From positions 1 to 9,332 of the forward strand of contig JBCBJZ010000144.1 in NCBI GenBank assembly GCA_038522635.1: a stretch of DNA of 9,332 nucleotides, read 5' to 3'. The notes beneath the pieces are model-generated. The model was not told the origin of the DNA, ran no database searches, and saw nothing but the letters and a program-made list of their open reading frames with translations. Source of the stretch: JBCBJZ01 sp038522635 (GTDB taxonomy: Bacteria; Pseudomonadota; Alphaproteobacteria; Rhizobiales; Hyphomicrobiaceae). Position 1 is the stretch's first letter, and the number at the start of each line of letters is the position of its first letter. Position numbers and translations under genes: made by a program. Below are positions 1 through 6,570 of this stretch, one piece after another.

Positions 1-1
1 G

Positions 2-1030
2 CAAGCGGGCGAGCAGGCCGAACGCGCGATCGATGAAGAGATCCGGGAAGCGCTCAGCGTGATCCCCAACCTGCCGCTGGCCGACGTGCCTGAAGGTGAT
101 GATGAAAGCGCGAACGTCGAGGTCCGTCGCCATGGTGAGCCGCGCGCCTTCGATTTTGAGCCGCGCCATCACTATGAAATCGGCGAAGCGCGGGGCGAGA
201 TGGACTTCGAGACGGCCGCACGGATGTCGGGTGCGCGCTTTGTGGCCTTGCGCGGCGGGCTTGCGCGCCTTGAGCGGGCGTTGACCCAGTTCATGATCGA
301 TCTGCAGACCGAAACGCACGGTTACGAAGAGGTAAGCCCGCCTTTCCTGGTGCGCGATCCGGCACTCTACGGCACCGGGCAGTTGCCGAAGTTCGCCGAT
401 GATCTGTTTCGCGCCGGCGAAGACCATTGGCTGATCCCGACAGCGGAAGTGCCGCTGACCAACCTCGTGCGCGAACAGATCGTGGCGGAGGAGAGCCTGC
501 CGCGCAGGGTCACCGCGGCGACGCCGTGCTTTCGCTCCGAAGCGGGGGCTGCGGGCCGCGACATGCGCGGCATGATCCGCCTGCATCAATTCACCAAGGT
601 CGAGTTGGTGTCGATCACAACGCCTGAAACGTCCGATGCTGAGTTGGAACGCATGACGGGCTGTGCGGAAGAAGTCTTGAAGCGCCTTGACCTACCCTAC
701 CGCGTGATGGTGCTGAGCAGCGGCGATATGGGGTTCACCGCCCGCAAGACCTATGATCTCGAGGTCTGGCTGCCCGCGCAGAAGGCCTATCGCGAGATTT
801 CCAGTTGTTCGACGTGCGGCGACTTCCAGGCGCGCCGGATGAACGCGCGCTACCGCAAGGCGGGTGGCAAAGAGGTTGGTTTCGTGCACACGCTGAACGG
901 CTCGGGCCTTGCCGTGGGCCGCGCGTTGATCGCGGTCATCGAGAACCATCAGCAGGCCGACGGCGCGATCGCCATTCCAGACGCGTTGCGACCCTATCTG
1001 GGCGGGCGCGACGTGCTTGGGGCAGCTTAA
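2..1030 (+). CDS. serS: Seryl-tRNA synthetase, C-terminal part (5' end outside window)
   Basis: Class II aminoacyl-tRNA synthetase that charges tRNA-Ser (and tRNA-Sec) with serine in the cytosol. The reading frame is already open at base 2, so the start lies upstream; the 342 visible residues compare with roughly 425 for the family, so about 85 N-terminal residues (much of the coiled-coil tRNA-binding arm) are missing. The visible start (QAGEQAERAIDEEIREAL) is the end of that arm. Next come the serine-binding TAEVPLTN segment, motif 2 (FRSEAG with GRDMRGMIRLHQF), the EISSCSTCGDFQARRMN block and motif 3 (NGSGLAVGRALIAVIENHQ). An internal GTG at 59 is not a credible start because it would cut into the arm. 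surE follows 68 bases downstream on the same strand, so co-transcription is likely. In alphaproteobacteria tatABC commonly lies just upstream. Identification is certain. Confidence 0.97.
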   Translation, partial: QAGEQAERAIDEEIREALSVIPNLPLADVPEGDDESANVEVRRHGEPRAFDFEPRHHYEIGEARGEMDFETAARMSGARFVALRGGLARLERALTQFMIDLQTETHGYEEVSPPFLVRDPALYGTGQLPKFADDLFRAGEDHWLIPTAEVPLTNLVREQIVAEESLPRRVTAATPCFRSEAGAAGRDMRGMIRLHQFTKVELVSITTPETSDAELERMTGCAEEVLKRLDLPYRVMVLSSGDMGFTARKTYDLEVWLPAQKAYREISSCSTCGDFQARRMNARYRKAGGKEVGFVHTLNGSGLAVGRALIAVIENHQQADGAIAIPDALRPYLGGRDVLGAA

Positions 1031-1061
1031 GCGGCATCGCCGAACTAAGGTGCAACTGAAG

Positions 1062-1071
1062 CGTCGCGACG
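1062..1071. repeat. 10-bp palindrome in the serS-surE gap
   Basis: CGTCGCGACG is a perfect palindrome in the 68-base gap between serS and surE, 28 bases before the surE ATG. It could be a small operator or chance in GC-rich DNA. No T-tract follows, so it is not a terminator. Confidence 0.3.
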
Positions 1072-1098
1072 TATGCGGCCACGAGCGGGGGAGTGCGC

Positions 1099-1875
1099 AT
1101 GCGCATCCTGGTGACGAACGATGATGGCATCAACGCGCCGGGCCTTGCCGTGGCGCGCGATATCGCAGCGGCGCTCAGCGATGATGTTTGGGTGGTGGCG
1201 CCGGAGACCGACCAAAGCGGGTCGTCGCACTCGCTGACGTTGTCGGAACCCTTGCGCATGCGGGTCCTTGATGAGCGCGTCTTTGCGGTCCGCGGCACGC
1301 CGACCGATTGCGTCATCATGGGCGTGCGTCACATCCTGCGCGAACGTAAGCCTGATCTCGTGTTGTCGGGCGTCAACCGGGGGCAGAACCTTGCCGAGCA
1401 TGTGACGTACTCGGGCACGGTCGCCGGCGCCATGGAAGGCACGGTGCTCGGCGTGCGTTCGATCGCGCTTTCGCAGACGATCGATTTTGCGAACGGCGGT
1501 CCGGCACGGTGGGATTGTGCGCGCACCCTTGCCCCGCCCCTGATCAAGGCGTTGTACGACGTGGCGTGGGGCCCAGGTGTGCTGCTCAACGTCAATTTCC
1601 CGGACACAGAACCCGACGGTGTTGAAGGGACGGTGGTGACGCGCCAGGGCCGGCGTGATCAAAGCCTGCTGCACATCGACGAGCGTCGCGACACCTACCA
1701 GCGGCCTTACTACTGGATCGGGTTTGACAACGTCGCATCGAACCCGGCTGCCGATACCGATCTGCGCGCGGTCTACGACGGCAAGATTTCCGTGACGCCG
1801 CTGCATGCTGACCTGACGCAGCGCGAAGCGTTCGCCACGATCGAGGGTGCAGTGGCACAGATGCGACCGCGCTAG
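1099..1875 (+). CDS. surE: 5'/3'-nucleotidase SurE
   Basis: SurE is a metal-dependent nucleoside monophosphate phosphatase of the cytosol, linked to stationary-phase survival. The protein has 258 residues, normal for the family. The N-terminus MRILVTNDDGINAPG holds the metal-binding acidic pair D8-D9; S40 in the QSGSSHSLTL segment and N93 in SGVNRGQN are the other expected ligands. The blocks GTPTDC, YSGTVAGAMEG and VTPLHADLT are also SurE signatures. I chose ATG 1099 rather than the in-frame GTG 1093 because the family normally begins with M-R-I-L and the purine-rich GGGGGAG at 1086-1092 then lies 6 bases upstream; GTG 1093 would directly abut it. The gene sits 68 bases after serS. In most proteobacteria pcm (protein L-isoaspartate methyltransferase) follows surE directly, but here no such gene is found. 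Confidence 0.96.
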   Translation: MRILVTNDDGINAPGLAVARDIAAALSDDVWVVAPETDQSGSSHSLTLSEPLRMRVLDERVFAVRGTPTDCVIMGVRHILRERKPDLVLSGVNRGQNLAEHVTYSGTVAGAMEGTVLGVRSIALSQTIDFANGGPARWDCARTLAPPLIKALYDVAWGPGVLLNVNFPDTEPDGVEGTVVTRQGRRDQSLLHIDERRDTYQRPYYWIGFDNVASNPAADTDLRAVYDGKISVTPLHADLTQREAFATIEGAVAQMRPR

Positions 1876-1935
1876 CGCTGCAAATGTGGAGACGCTGAGG
1901 AGAAGCTGTTGACGCTTGGGGTTCGCTTGCACCGC

Positions 1936-2080
1936 TTAACCCCTCGCGAAAGCCCGATTATTGCCCCATACGGGCCGCCTTATTCTCACATTGACACCCT
2001 AGGGCTGAGGGTGTGGAGGCGTTGTTCATAAGTTTTAACAAGATGCAGACGCCCCGCAGAATTTTGGAATGAGGGGTTAA
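1936..2080. repeat. Distant 10-bp inverted repeat TTAACCCCTC / GAGGGGTTAA
   Basis: TTAACCCCTC at 1936-1945 is the exact reverse complement of GAGGGGTTAA at 2071-2080, with 125 bases between the arms. The arms could be paired binding sites for a dimeric regulator or could flank a lost segment. Chance is not excluded. Confidence 0.35.
1994..2014. repeat. 7-bp stem-loop (ACACCCT / AGGGTGT)
   Basis: ACACCCT at 1994-2000 and AGGGTGT at 2008-2014 form a perfect 7-bp stem with a 7-base loop. It begins inside a TTGACA hexamer (1991-1996) that matches a sigma-70 -35 box, but no acceptable -10 hexamer follows at 16-18 bases. There is no adjacent T-tract, so it is not a standard terminator for the serS-surE unit. 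Confidence 0.3.
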
Positions 2081-2109
2081 AGCGAAATACGCGCGCTGGC
2101 TGCTTGGCA

Positions 2110-2134
2110 TTAACCGGTCGTGGTTTTCGGTTAA
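2110..2134. promoter_or_regulatory. Inverted repeat TTAACCG-N11-CGGTTAA
   Basis: TTAACCG at 2110-2116 and CGGTTAA at 2128-2134 are exact reverse complements separated by 11 bases. The same TTAACCG core recurs near 2302 just before the lipoprotein gene, which suggests a shared DNA-binding protein rather than an RNA hairpin. The identity of that protein is inference. Confidence 0.35.
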
Positions 2135-2191
2135 AGGCTGACCTTTGGGCAAAGTCGTTGTCGCCTGAGCGACGCGCCAGACCGAAGAGTT

Positions 2192-2232
2192 CGGCTGCAC
2201 GAGGCCAAAGCCTTCAGCCGCTTCGCCTTTTT
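2192..2232 (+). terminator. Weak terminator-like nested hairpin
   Basis: CGGCTG (2192-2197) pairs with CAGCCG (2215-2220), and inside it AGGC (2202-2205) pairs with GCCT (2210-2213) across a CAAA loop. A run of five T occurs at 2228-2232, seven bases after the stem. The asymmetric internal loop and the distance to the T-run make it a weak candidate. It could end a serS-surE transcript or a short untranslated RNA. Confidence 0.25.
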
Positions 2233-2283
2233 CACCCTCGGCCCGGCCCATCACAGGGGGCCATCAGCATGTCGGCGCGGCGA

Positions 2284-2313
2284 TTAACGGGGCGTTAACC
2301 GTTAACCGGTTAA
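2284..2313 (+). promoter_or_regulatory. CtrA-like TTAA-N7-TTAA site with overlapping palindrome
   Basis: TTAA at 2284-2287 and TTAA at 2295-2298 are separated by exactly seven bases, the full-site arrangement known for CtrA, the response regulator of the alphaproteobacterial cell cycle. The second half-site begins a tandem repeat GTTAACC (2294-2300 and 2301-2307), and TTAACCGGTTAA (2302-2313) is a perfect 12-bp palindrome. The block ends 26 bases before the ATG of the lipoprotein gene. That is too close for a classic CtrA-activated promoter with a long leader, so repression or a very short leader fits better. CtrA binding is inferred from the motif only. Confidence 0.45.
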
Positions 2314-2339
2314 GGGATGCGTGGTGGAGAGGTGTACCA

Positions 2340-3824
2340 ATGTTGAGTGCCATGCGTAACCATATGTCGTCTTCCGGTAAGCGCCGTTTTCTTTTGATCA
2401 CCAGCGCGATCGTCGTGAGCGCCAGTCTTGCGGGCTGCAGCGCCGGGGTGGAACGCTTCGATCTTTCAAATTACAGCTATAGCGACGGTGACAAGACATC
2501 GACGGCAGGTGTCGATCGCCCGGATGCGTCACGCGGTGGCGCCGGTTTCCGTAATGCTGGCTACGATGACCGCCGCGCCAACGAAAGCGTTGCGCCGCGC
2601 CGGTTGCCGAAGCCCGGACCCAGTTATGCAGGTTCACCGCCTCCCGCTGCGCCGGACCGGATCTCGCGGCTGCCTGACCCGCGGCCGGTCCAGCCGGTTG
2701 GCACCCCGCAGCGTCGTCCTTTCGCGAGCGCCCGGGCCAACGTGCGCCGCACCCGCACCACGAACCCGGTGCGCACCGCTGCCCTGACACCCACGGCCGC
2801 GCCGGCAAGCGGTACGATCACGGTTGCGTCCGGCGACACGCTCTACGGGCTGTCGCGCCGCCATCGCGTGTCGGTGCGTGCGCTGATGCAAGCGAACGGC
2901 CTCACGTCGCCGTCGATCCGCGTTGGTCAACGTTTGCGCCTGCCCGGCACAGCACGGCCGGCGAACACGGCGGTGCGTCCAGCGCCACGCCCGCGCAGCA
3001 GCGGCGTCAGCGCCCCGCGGCAGACCGTGCGTTACGGCGCGCAGCCGCAGCGGGGGACCGTGGCGCGCGGTAGCTACCTCGTTCAGCGCGGTGATTCGCT
3101 TTATTCGATCGCACGGACCCACCGGGTTTCGGTGTCGGCGCTCATGGATGCGAACGGCATCACCGATGCGCGTAGCCTAAGGGCGGGTCAGCGTTTGCGG
3201 TTGCCCGGTCAACGTGGTCCCGCTGTTCGCCCGATCGCCGCCCGTGATGCGCAGCCGGTGCGGACCGCGCCACGGCGCTTCGGCGGACCGCGCATCATCG
3301 GTCGTCGCGATGGTCGTCAGCCGACCGTCCGCGCTGATCGCCCGCGCAAAGTGAAGGTCGCGACCGTGCGCCCCCGCACAACGCCAACCCGGCGCGCGAC
3401 GCGTACCCGCCCCGCGCCGATCGCGCTGCAACCCGCGCCGCGTTCTTCGGCATCGAAATTCCGTTGGCCGGCCACCGGTCGCATCATTTCGAAGTTCGGT
3501 CCGCGCCGTGATGGCACGCACAACGATGGCATCAACATCGCCGTGCCCATGAACACGCCCGTGCAGGCGGCGGAGAATGGTGTGGTCGCCTACGCCGGTG
3601 ATGAACTGCGCGGCTACGGCAACCTGATCCTGATCCGCCATGCGGACAACTGGGTGACAGCCTATGCGCACAACGCCGAGATGATGGTGAAGCGCGGAGA
3701 CAAGGTGAAGCGTGGTGACGTGATCGCGAAAGCCGGTAAGACCGGCACCGTCGACCGCCCGCAGGTGCATTTTGAATTGCGCAAGGGGTCAAAGCCGGTC
3801 AATCCGCGGCCTTACCTTCGCTGA
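2340..3824 (+). CDS. Lipoprotein with two LysM domains and a degenerate M23 (LytM) domain, NlpD/DipM type
   Basis: Predicted envelope lipoprotein of 494 residues that binds peptidoglycan and probably controls cell-wall amidases during division. A basic N-terminus (GKRRF), a hydrophobic stretch and the lipobox L30-A-G-C33 show lipid attachment at C33. Proline- and arginine-rich linkers (about 60-155 and 291-373) separate LysM 1 (158-203), LysM 2 (244-290) and the M23 domain (374-494). The M23 zinc site is degenerate: the expected H-x-G-x-D reads N395-D-G-I-N399, and the expected H-x-H reads Q475-V-H477; H444 in YAHN is kept. Such loss is known in E. coli NlpD and in DipM-like proteins that act as activators rather than hydrolases. 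Start ATG 2340 has GGAGAGG at 2326-2332, seven bases upstream. Homologues usually follow surE-pcm; a terminator follows here. Confidence 0.9.
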   Translation: MLSAMRNHMSSSGKRRFLLITSAIVVSASLAGCSAGVERFDLSNYSYSDGDKTSTAGVDRPDASRGGAGFRNAGYDDRRANESVAPRRLPKPGPSYAGSPPPAAPDRISRLPDPRPVQPVGTPQRRPFASARANVRRTRTTNPVRTAALTPTAAPASGTITVASGDTLYGLSRRHRVSVRALMQANGLTSPSIRVGQRLRLPGTARPANTAVRPAPRPRSSGVSAPRQTVRYGAQPQRGTVARGSYLVQRGDSLYSIARTHRVSVSALMDANGITDARSLRAGQRLRLPGQRGPAVRPIAARDAQPVRTAPRRFGGPRIIGRRDGRQPTVRADRPRKVKVATVRPRTTPTRRATRTRPAPIALQPAPRSSASKFRWPATGRIISKFGPRRDGTHNDGINIAVPMNTPVQAAENGVVAYAGDELRGYGNLILIRHADNWVTAYAHNAEMMVKRGDKVKRGDVIAKAGKTGTVDRPQVHFELRKGSKPVNPRPYLR

Positions 3825-3897
3825 ATGCGCGGCCTCAAACGCGTCTAGCGAGGAAGCGCTCCCACCAGGCCGGGGCGCTGAAGTGAAGAGCAACACA

Positions 3898-3932
3898 AAA
3901 GGGCGGTGCGCTTGTTGGGCGTGCCGCCTTTT
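3898..3932 (+). terminator. Rho-independent terminator after the LysM/M23 gene
   Basis: GGCGG (3902-3906) pairs with CCGCC (3924-3928), extended inward by two G-U pairs and a CGC/GCG triplet around a TTGTTGG loop, and outward by A residues (3898-3900) pairing with the T-run at 3929-3932. The hairpin lies 73 bases after the stop codon. Flanking A and T runs could let it work in both directions, though no gene converges from the right. Confidence 0.8.
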
Positions 3933-4084
3933 GCTTGAGGCCTTTGCGATTGCGATCACGCAGCGGCCGGCTTTTGCCTGCGTCGGCAATCTATGTCAGG
4001 CTTTCGTCAAAACCGAAGAGTGCGCCAGTCGGGCCCCGTCTCAGGATCAGCAACCCGCCGGCGCCATTGAGGGGAGCGGCTGCC

Positions 4085-5521
4085 ATGAACATCCATACCA
4101 CGCCCGGGGCGCTTGCCGGCGTACCTGAGAGCGACGCGACGGCTACCGCGCAAATTGCACATCAACTGGCCGTTTACGCTGCCGAAACGCCCGATCGCGC
4201 CATCCCCACCGAGGTGCGCCTGCGCGCCTGTCACCACATGCTGGATGCCGCCGGCATCGCGCTCGCGTCAACGCGTTATGACTTCGCGCACAAGACGCTT
4301 GCCGGTTTGCGCGCGCTGGGCGAGGGCGGCAGTTTCCCCGTGCTCGGCATGGCCGCAACGCTTTCGCCTCGCGATGCGGCGACCCTCAACGGCTTCCTCT
4401 GTCACGGCCTCGATTACGACGATACGCACATCGCCGGGATCATTCACCCGACCGCGAGCGTGTTCCCCGCGGTGATGGCCGCAGCCGGTATGACGCAAGC
4501 GGGAGGGCGCGCGATGGTCACCGCCTACGTCCTTGGCGTTGAGGCTGCCGCGCGTATCGCGCAGGTTGCCAAAGGAGGGTTCCATCAGGTCGGTTTCCAT
4601 CCTACCGGCATGGTCGGCATTTTCGGTGCAGCGCTCGCCGCGGGCCGCTTGCTGGGGCTGAACGCGCAGCAACTCAAAAATGCGCAAGGTCTCGCCTTGT
4701 CGATGGCGGCCGGTAACATGCAATTTCTTGAAGATGGCGCCTGGAACAAGCGGTTCCACCCCGGTTGGGCCGCGGCATGCGGGCTGACCGCAGCATCGTT
4801 GGCGCGCGAAGGGTTTGTCGGCTCCGATCAACCCTATGAGGGCCGCTTCGGTCTCTACAACGCGTTCATGGGTGAGCATCGCGATACCGCCGACGTCACA
4901 CTTGCAACGCGTGGTCTGGGCGAGAGCTACGAACTGCTCAACACGGCGATCAAGCCGTTCCCGGTGTGCCACTTCACGCATGGCGCCATCGATGCTGGCA
5001 TTGCGCTCAGCGATCAGATCGACGGGCCTGACAGCGTGCGCAGCATTGAGGTGCTGGTGCCGGCGGAGACGATCAAAACCATCTGCGAGCCGGTCGCCAA
5101 TAAGAAGCGTCCGGCCAATGATTACGACGCGAAGTTCTCAACGCACTATCTGGTCGCGACCGCGCTCCTGCGCGCGCGCCTGACGCTGGCTGAGCTTGAG
5201 CCGGCTGCGCTGACAGCACCGGATGTGCTCGCGCTCGCTGATAAGGTGACCTACCGGGCCGACCCCGAAAGTGCGTTCCCGGTCGCCTACTCCGGCGAAG
5301 TGATCGTGACCTTGAGCGATGGGCGCACGCTTTCGCATCGCGAGCACATCAACCGTGGTGCCGCGAACCGACCGCTGTCGAACGACGACATCGTGGCGAA
5401 GTTTCGCGATAACGCGGCCATGTTGGTGAACCCGGCGCGGGCGGCCACGATGGAGGCGGCGATGCTGACGCTCGATGAGGCGGCGGACGCCGGTGCAGCG
5501 TTGCGCGCGCTCAGCCTCTGA
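4085..5521 (+). CDS. MmgE/PrpD family protein (2-methylcitrate dehydratase / cis-aconitate decarboxylase fold)
   Basis: Cytosolic enzyme of 478 residues. The family includes 2-methylcitrate dehydratase PrpD, cis-aconitate decarboxylase and several dehydratases or epimerases of unknown substrate. The N-terminal helical domain holds the active-site block D110-Y-D-D-T-H-I with H121-P-T, resembling the Asp, Thr and His of cis-aconitate decarboxylase, then FHPTGMVGIFGAALAAGRLLGL-type packing helices and KRFHPGW (H225). C295-H-F-T-H299 is the likely second histidine site, and FSTHYLVATALL begins the C-terminal lid domain. ATG 4085 was chosen because GAGGGG lies just upstream (about 4069-4074) and the family begins near here; the frame stays open 50 codons further up but runs through the terminator flank. 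No prpB, prpC or acnD-like gene is adjacent, so a role in propionate breakdown is not supported by context. It converges on the pirin gene. Confidence 0.9.
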   Translation: MNIHTTPGALAGVPESDATATAQIAHQLAVYAAETPDRAIPTEVRLRACHHMLDAAGIALASTRYDFAHKTLAGLRALGEGGSFPVLGMAATLSPRDAATLNGFLCHGLDYDDTHIAGIIHPTASVFPAVMAAAGMTQAGGRAMVTAYVLGVEAAARIAQVAKGGFHQVGFHPTGMVGIFGAALAAGRLLGLNAQQLKNAQGLALSMAAGNMQFLEDGAWNKRFHPGWAAACGLTAASLAREGFVGSDQPYEGRFGLYNAFMGEHRDTADVTLATRGLGESYELLNTAIKPFPVCHFTHGAIDAGIALSDQIDGPDSVRSIEVLVPAETIKTICEPVANKKRPANDYDAKFSTHYLVATALLRARLTLAELEPAALTAPDVLALADKVTYRADPESAFPVAYSGEVIVTLSDGRTLSHREHINRGAANRPLSNDDIVAKFRDNAAMLVNPARAATMEAAMLTLDEAADAGAALRALSL

Positions 5522-5554
5522 TCGAAGCGACGAGAGCAAGGGGCACAAAGTGGC

Positions 5555-5578
5555 GCGTCGGCTTGAACCCGGCGACGC
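5555..5578. terminator. Hairpin between convergent genes, weak terminator candidate
   Basis: GCGTCG (5555-5560) pairs with CGACGC (5573-5578) around a 12-base loop in the 57-base gap between the MmgE/PrpD gene and the convergent pirin gene. It could end both transcripts, but no proper T-run is present on either strand. Confidence 0.3.
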
Positions 5579-6514
5579 CTATTTGTCAGGAAGCGGGATG
5601 AATTCCGCATCATCGCCTGGCGGCAAGTGAAAGCGACCGTTCTGCCAGTCGCCTTCGCGCCACGCCTCTTTTGCGGCCTCAAGCTTTTCCTTCGATGAGG
5701 CGACGAAGTTCCACCACAGGTAGCGCGGCCCGTTCAGCGTCTCGCCGCCGAGCAACATTAGCCGGCTCGCCTGGACGGCCTTGATCGCGATCTCATCGCC
5801 GGGGCGGAACACCATCATCTGGCCCGCCCCGTAGGCTTCGCCCGCCACCTCGATTTCGCCGGTGACGATGTAGAGCCCGCGGTCCTCGTGATCTGACGGC
5901 AGCGCGAGGTGCGAACCTTCCTCCAGCACCGCATCAGCGTAGAACATGTCGGAGAACGTCTTGACCGGCGCGCGCTCCCCGTAGAGCCGCCCGAGGATTA
6001 GGCGGACCTGCTTGCCTTCGCCTTCGATCAGCGGCAACGCGTCCTTGGCGTGATGGTGGAACGCGGGGTCGGTCTCCTCCGCCTCATCCGGCAGCGCCAC
6101 CCAGGTTTGAATGCCAAACAGCGCGTTGTTCGTGTTGCGGCGCTCCTGCGCGGTGCGTTCTGAATGCGTGATGCCATTGCCGGCCACCATCCAGTTGACC
6201 GCGCCGGGCTCGATCTCGAGCGCGGTACCCAGACTGTCGCGGTGCTGGATCGCGCCTTGGTAGAGGTAGGTGACGGTGGCAAGGCCGATGTGGGGATGCG
6301 GGCGCACGTCCATACCCTGGCCGGTCAGCAGTTCCGCCGGCCCCATCTGATCGAAGAAAATGAAAGGGCCTACCATCTGCCGTCTAGCTGAGGGCAGTGC
6401 GCGGCGCACTTCGAATGCGCCGATGTCTCGCGCGCGCGGGATGATCAAGGTCTCGATCCGGTCGACCTCGTCGCCGGTGGGACAATGCGGATCGAGGGCA
6501 GGGTTCCAGCTCAT
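5579..6514 (-). CDS. Pirin family bicupin protein
   Basis: Predicted metal-binding cupin of 311 residues, normal for bacterial pirins. The N-terminal cupin carries the four iron ligands expected from pirin and quercetinase YhhW: H73 and H75 in RPHPHIGLATVTYL, and H117 and E119 in GNGITHSERT. The C-terminal cupin (from about residue 175; PSDHEDRGLYIVTGEIEV) lacks such a set, as usual. Some members are quercetin 2,3-dioxygenases, others bind transcription factors or pyruvate dehydrogenase; the substrate here cannot be told. The ATG at 6514 has a good AGGAG ribosome site seven bases upstream on the minus strand. The exporter gene ends 56 bases upstream on the same strand, so the two probably form one unit with pirin second. 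Confidence 0.93.
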   Translation of the reverse strand: MSWNPALDPHCPTGDEVDRIETLIIPRARDIGAFEVRRALPSARRQMVGPFIFFDQMGPAELLTGQGMDVRPHPHIGLATVTYLYQGAIQHRDSLGTALEIEPGAVNWMVAGNGITHSERTAQERRNTNNALFGIQTWVALPDEAEETDPAFHHHAKDALPLIEGEGKQVRLILGRLYGERAPVKTFSDMFYADAVLEEGSHLALPSDHEDRGLYIVTGEIEVAGEAYGAGQMMVFRPGDEIAIKAVQASRLMLLGGETLNGPRYLWWNFVASSKEKLEAAKEAWREGDWQNGRFHLPPGDDAEFIPLPDK

Positions 6515-6570
6515 GTTGAGGCTCCTAACAAACCTGATGTGGGGAGCGGTTCATCGCGCGTAAACCCGCT

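Larger units (their letters stand above)
1876..2339. other. 464-base gene-free region, TTAA-rich, at the usual pcm position
   Basis: No convincing gene is present. Short open frames on either strand give compositions unlike a protein, and I see no L-isoaspartate methyltransferase motifs, so no pcm remnant can be recognised. The stretch contains nine TTAA tetramers (at 1936, 2035, 2077, 2110, 2131, 2284, 2295, 2302 and 2310) in otherwise GC-rich DNA; about one would be expected by chance if GC is near 60%. It also holds several inverted repeats, listed separately. It probably carries the promoter of the downstream lipoprotein gene and may hold regulatory sites. Confidence 0.7.

Noticed and set aside
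1045..1932. Long open frame on the minus strand across surE
   Set aside because: It is the antisense shadow of a confidently identified surE; the His- and Arg-rich translation resembles no protein family.
1991..2019. Sigma-70 promoter from the perfect TTGACA at 1991-1996
   Set aside because: At 16-18 bases downstream the sequence is GC-rich (TGGAGG region) with no -10 hexamer, and the hexamer overlaps a hairpin arm.
1958..2254. 98-codon minus-strand frame in the surE-lipoprotein spacer as a possible small gene
   Set aside because: No ribosome site of note, no hydrophobic or family pattern, and it runs through the TTAA-rich inverted repeats.
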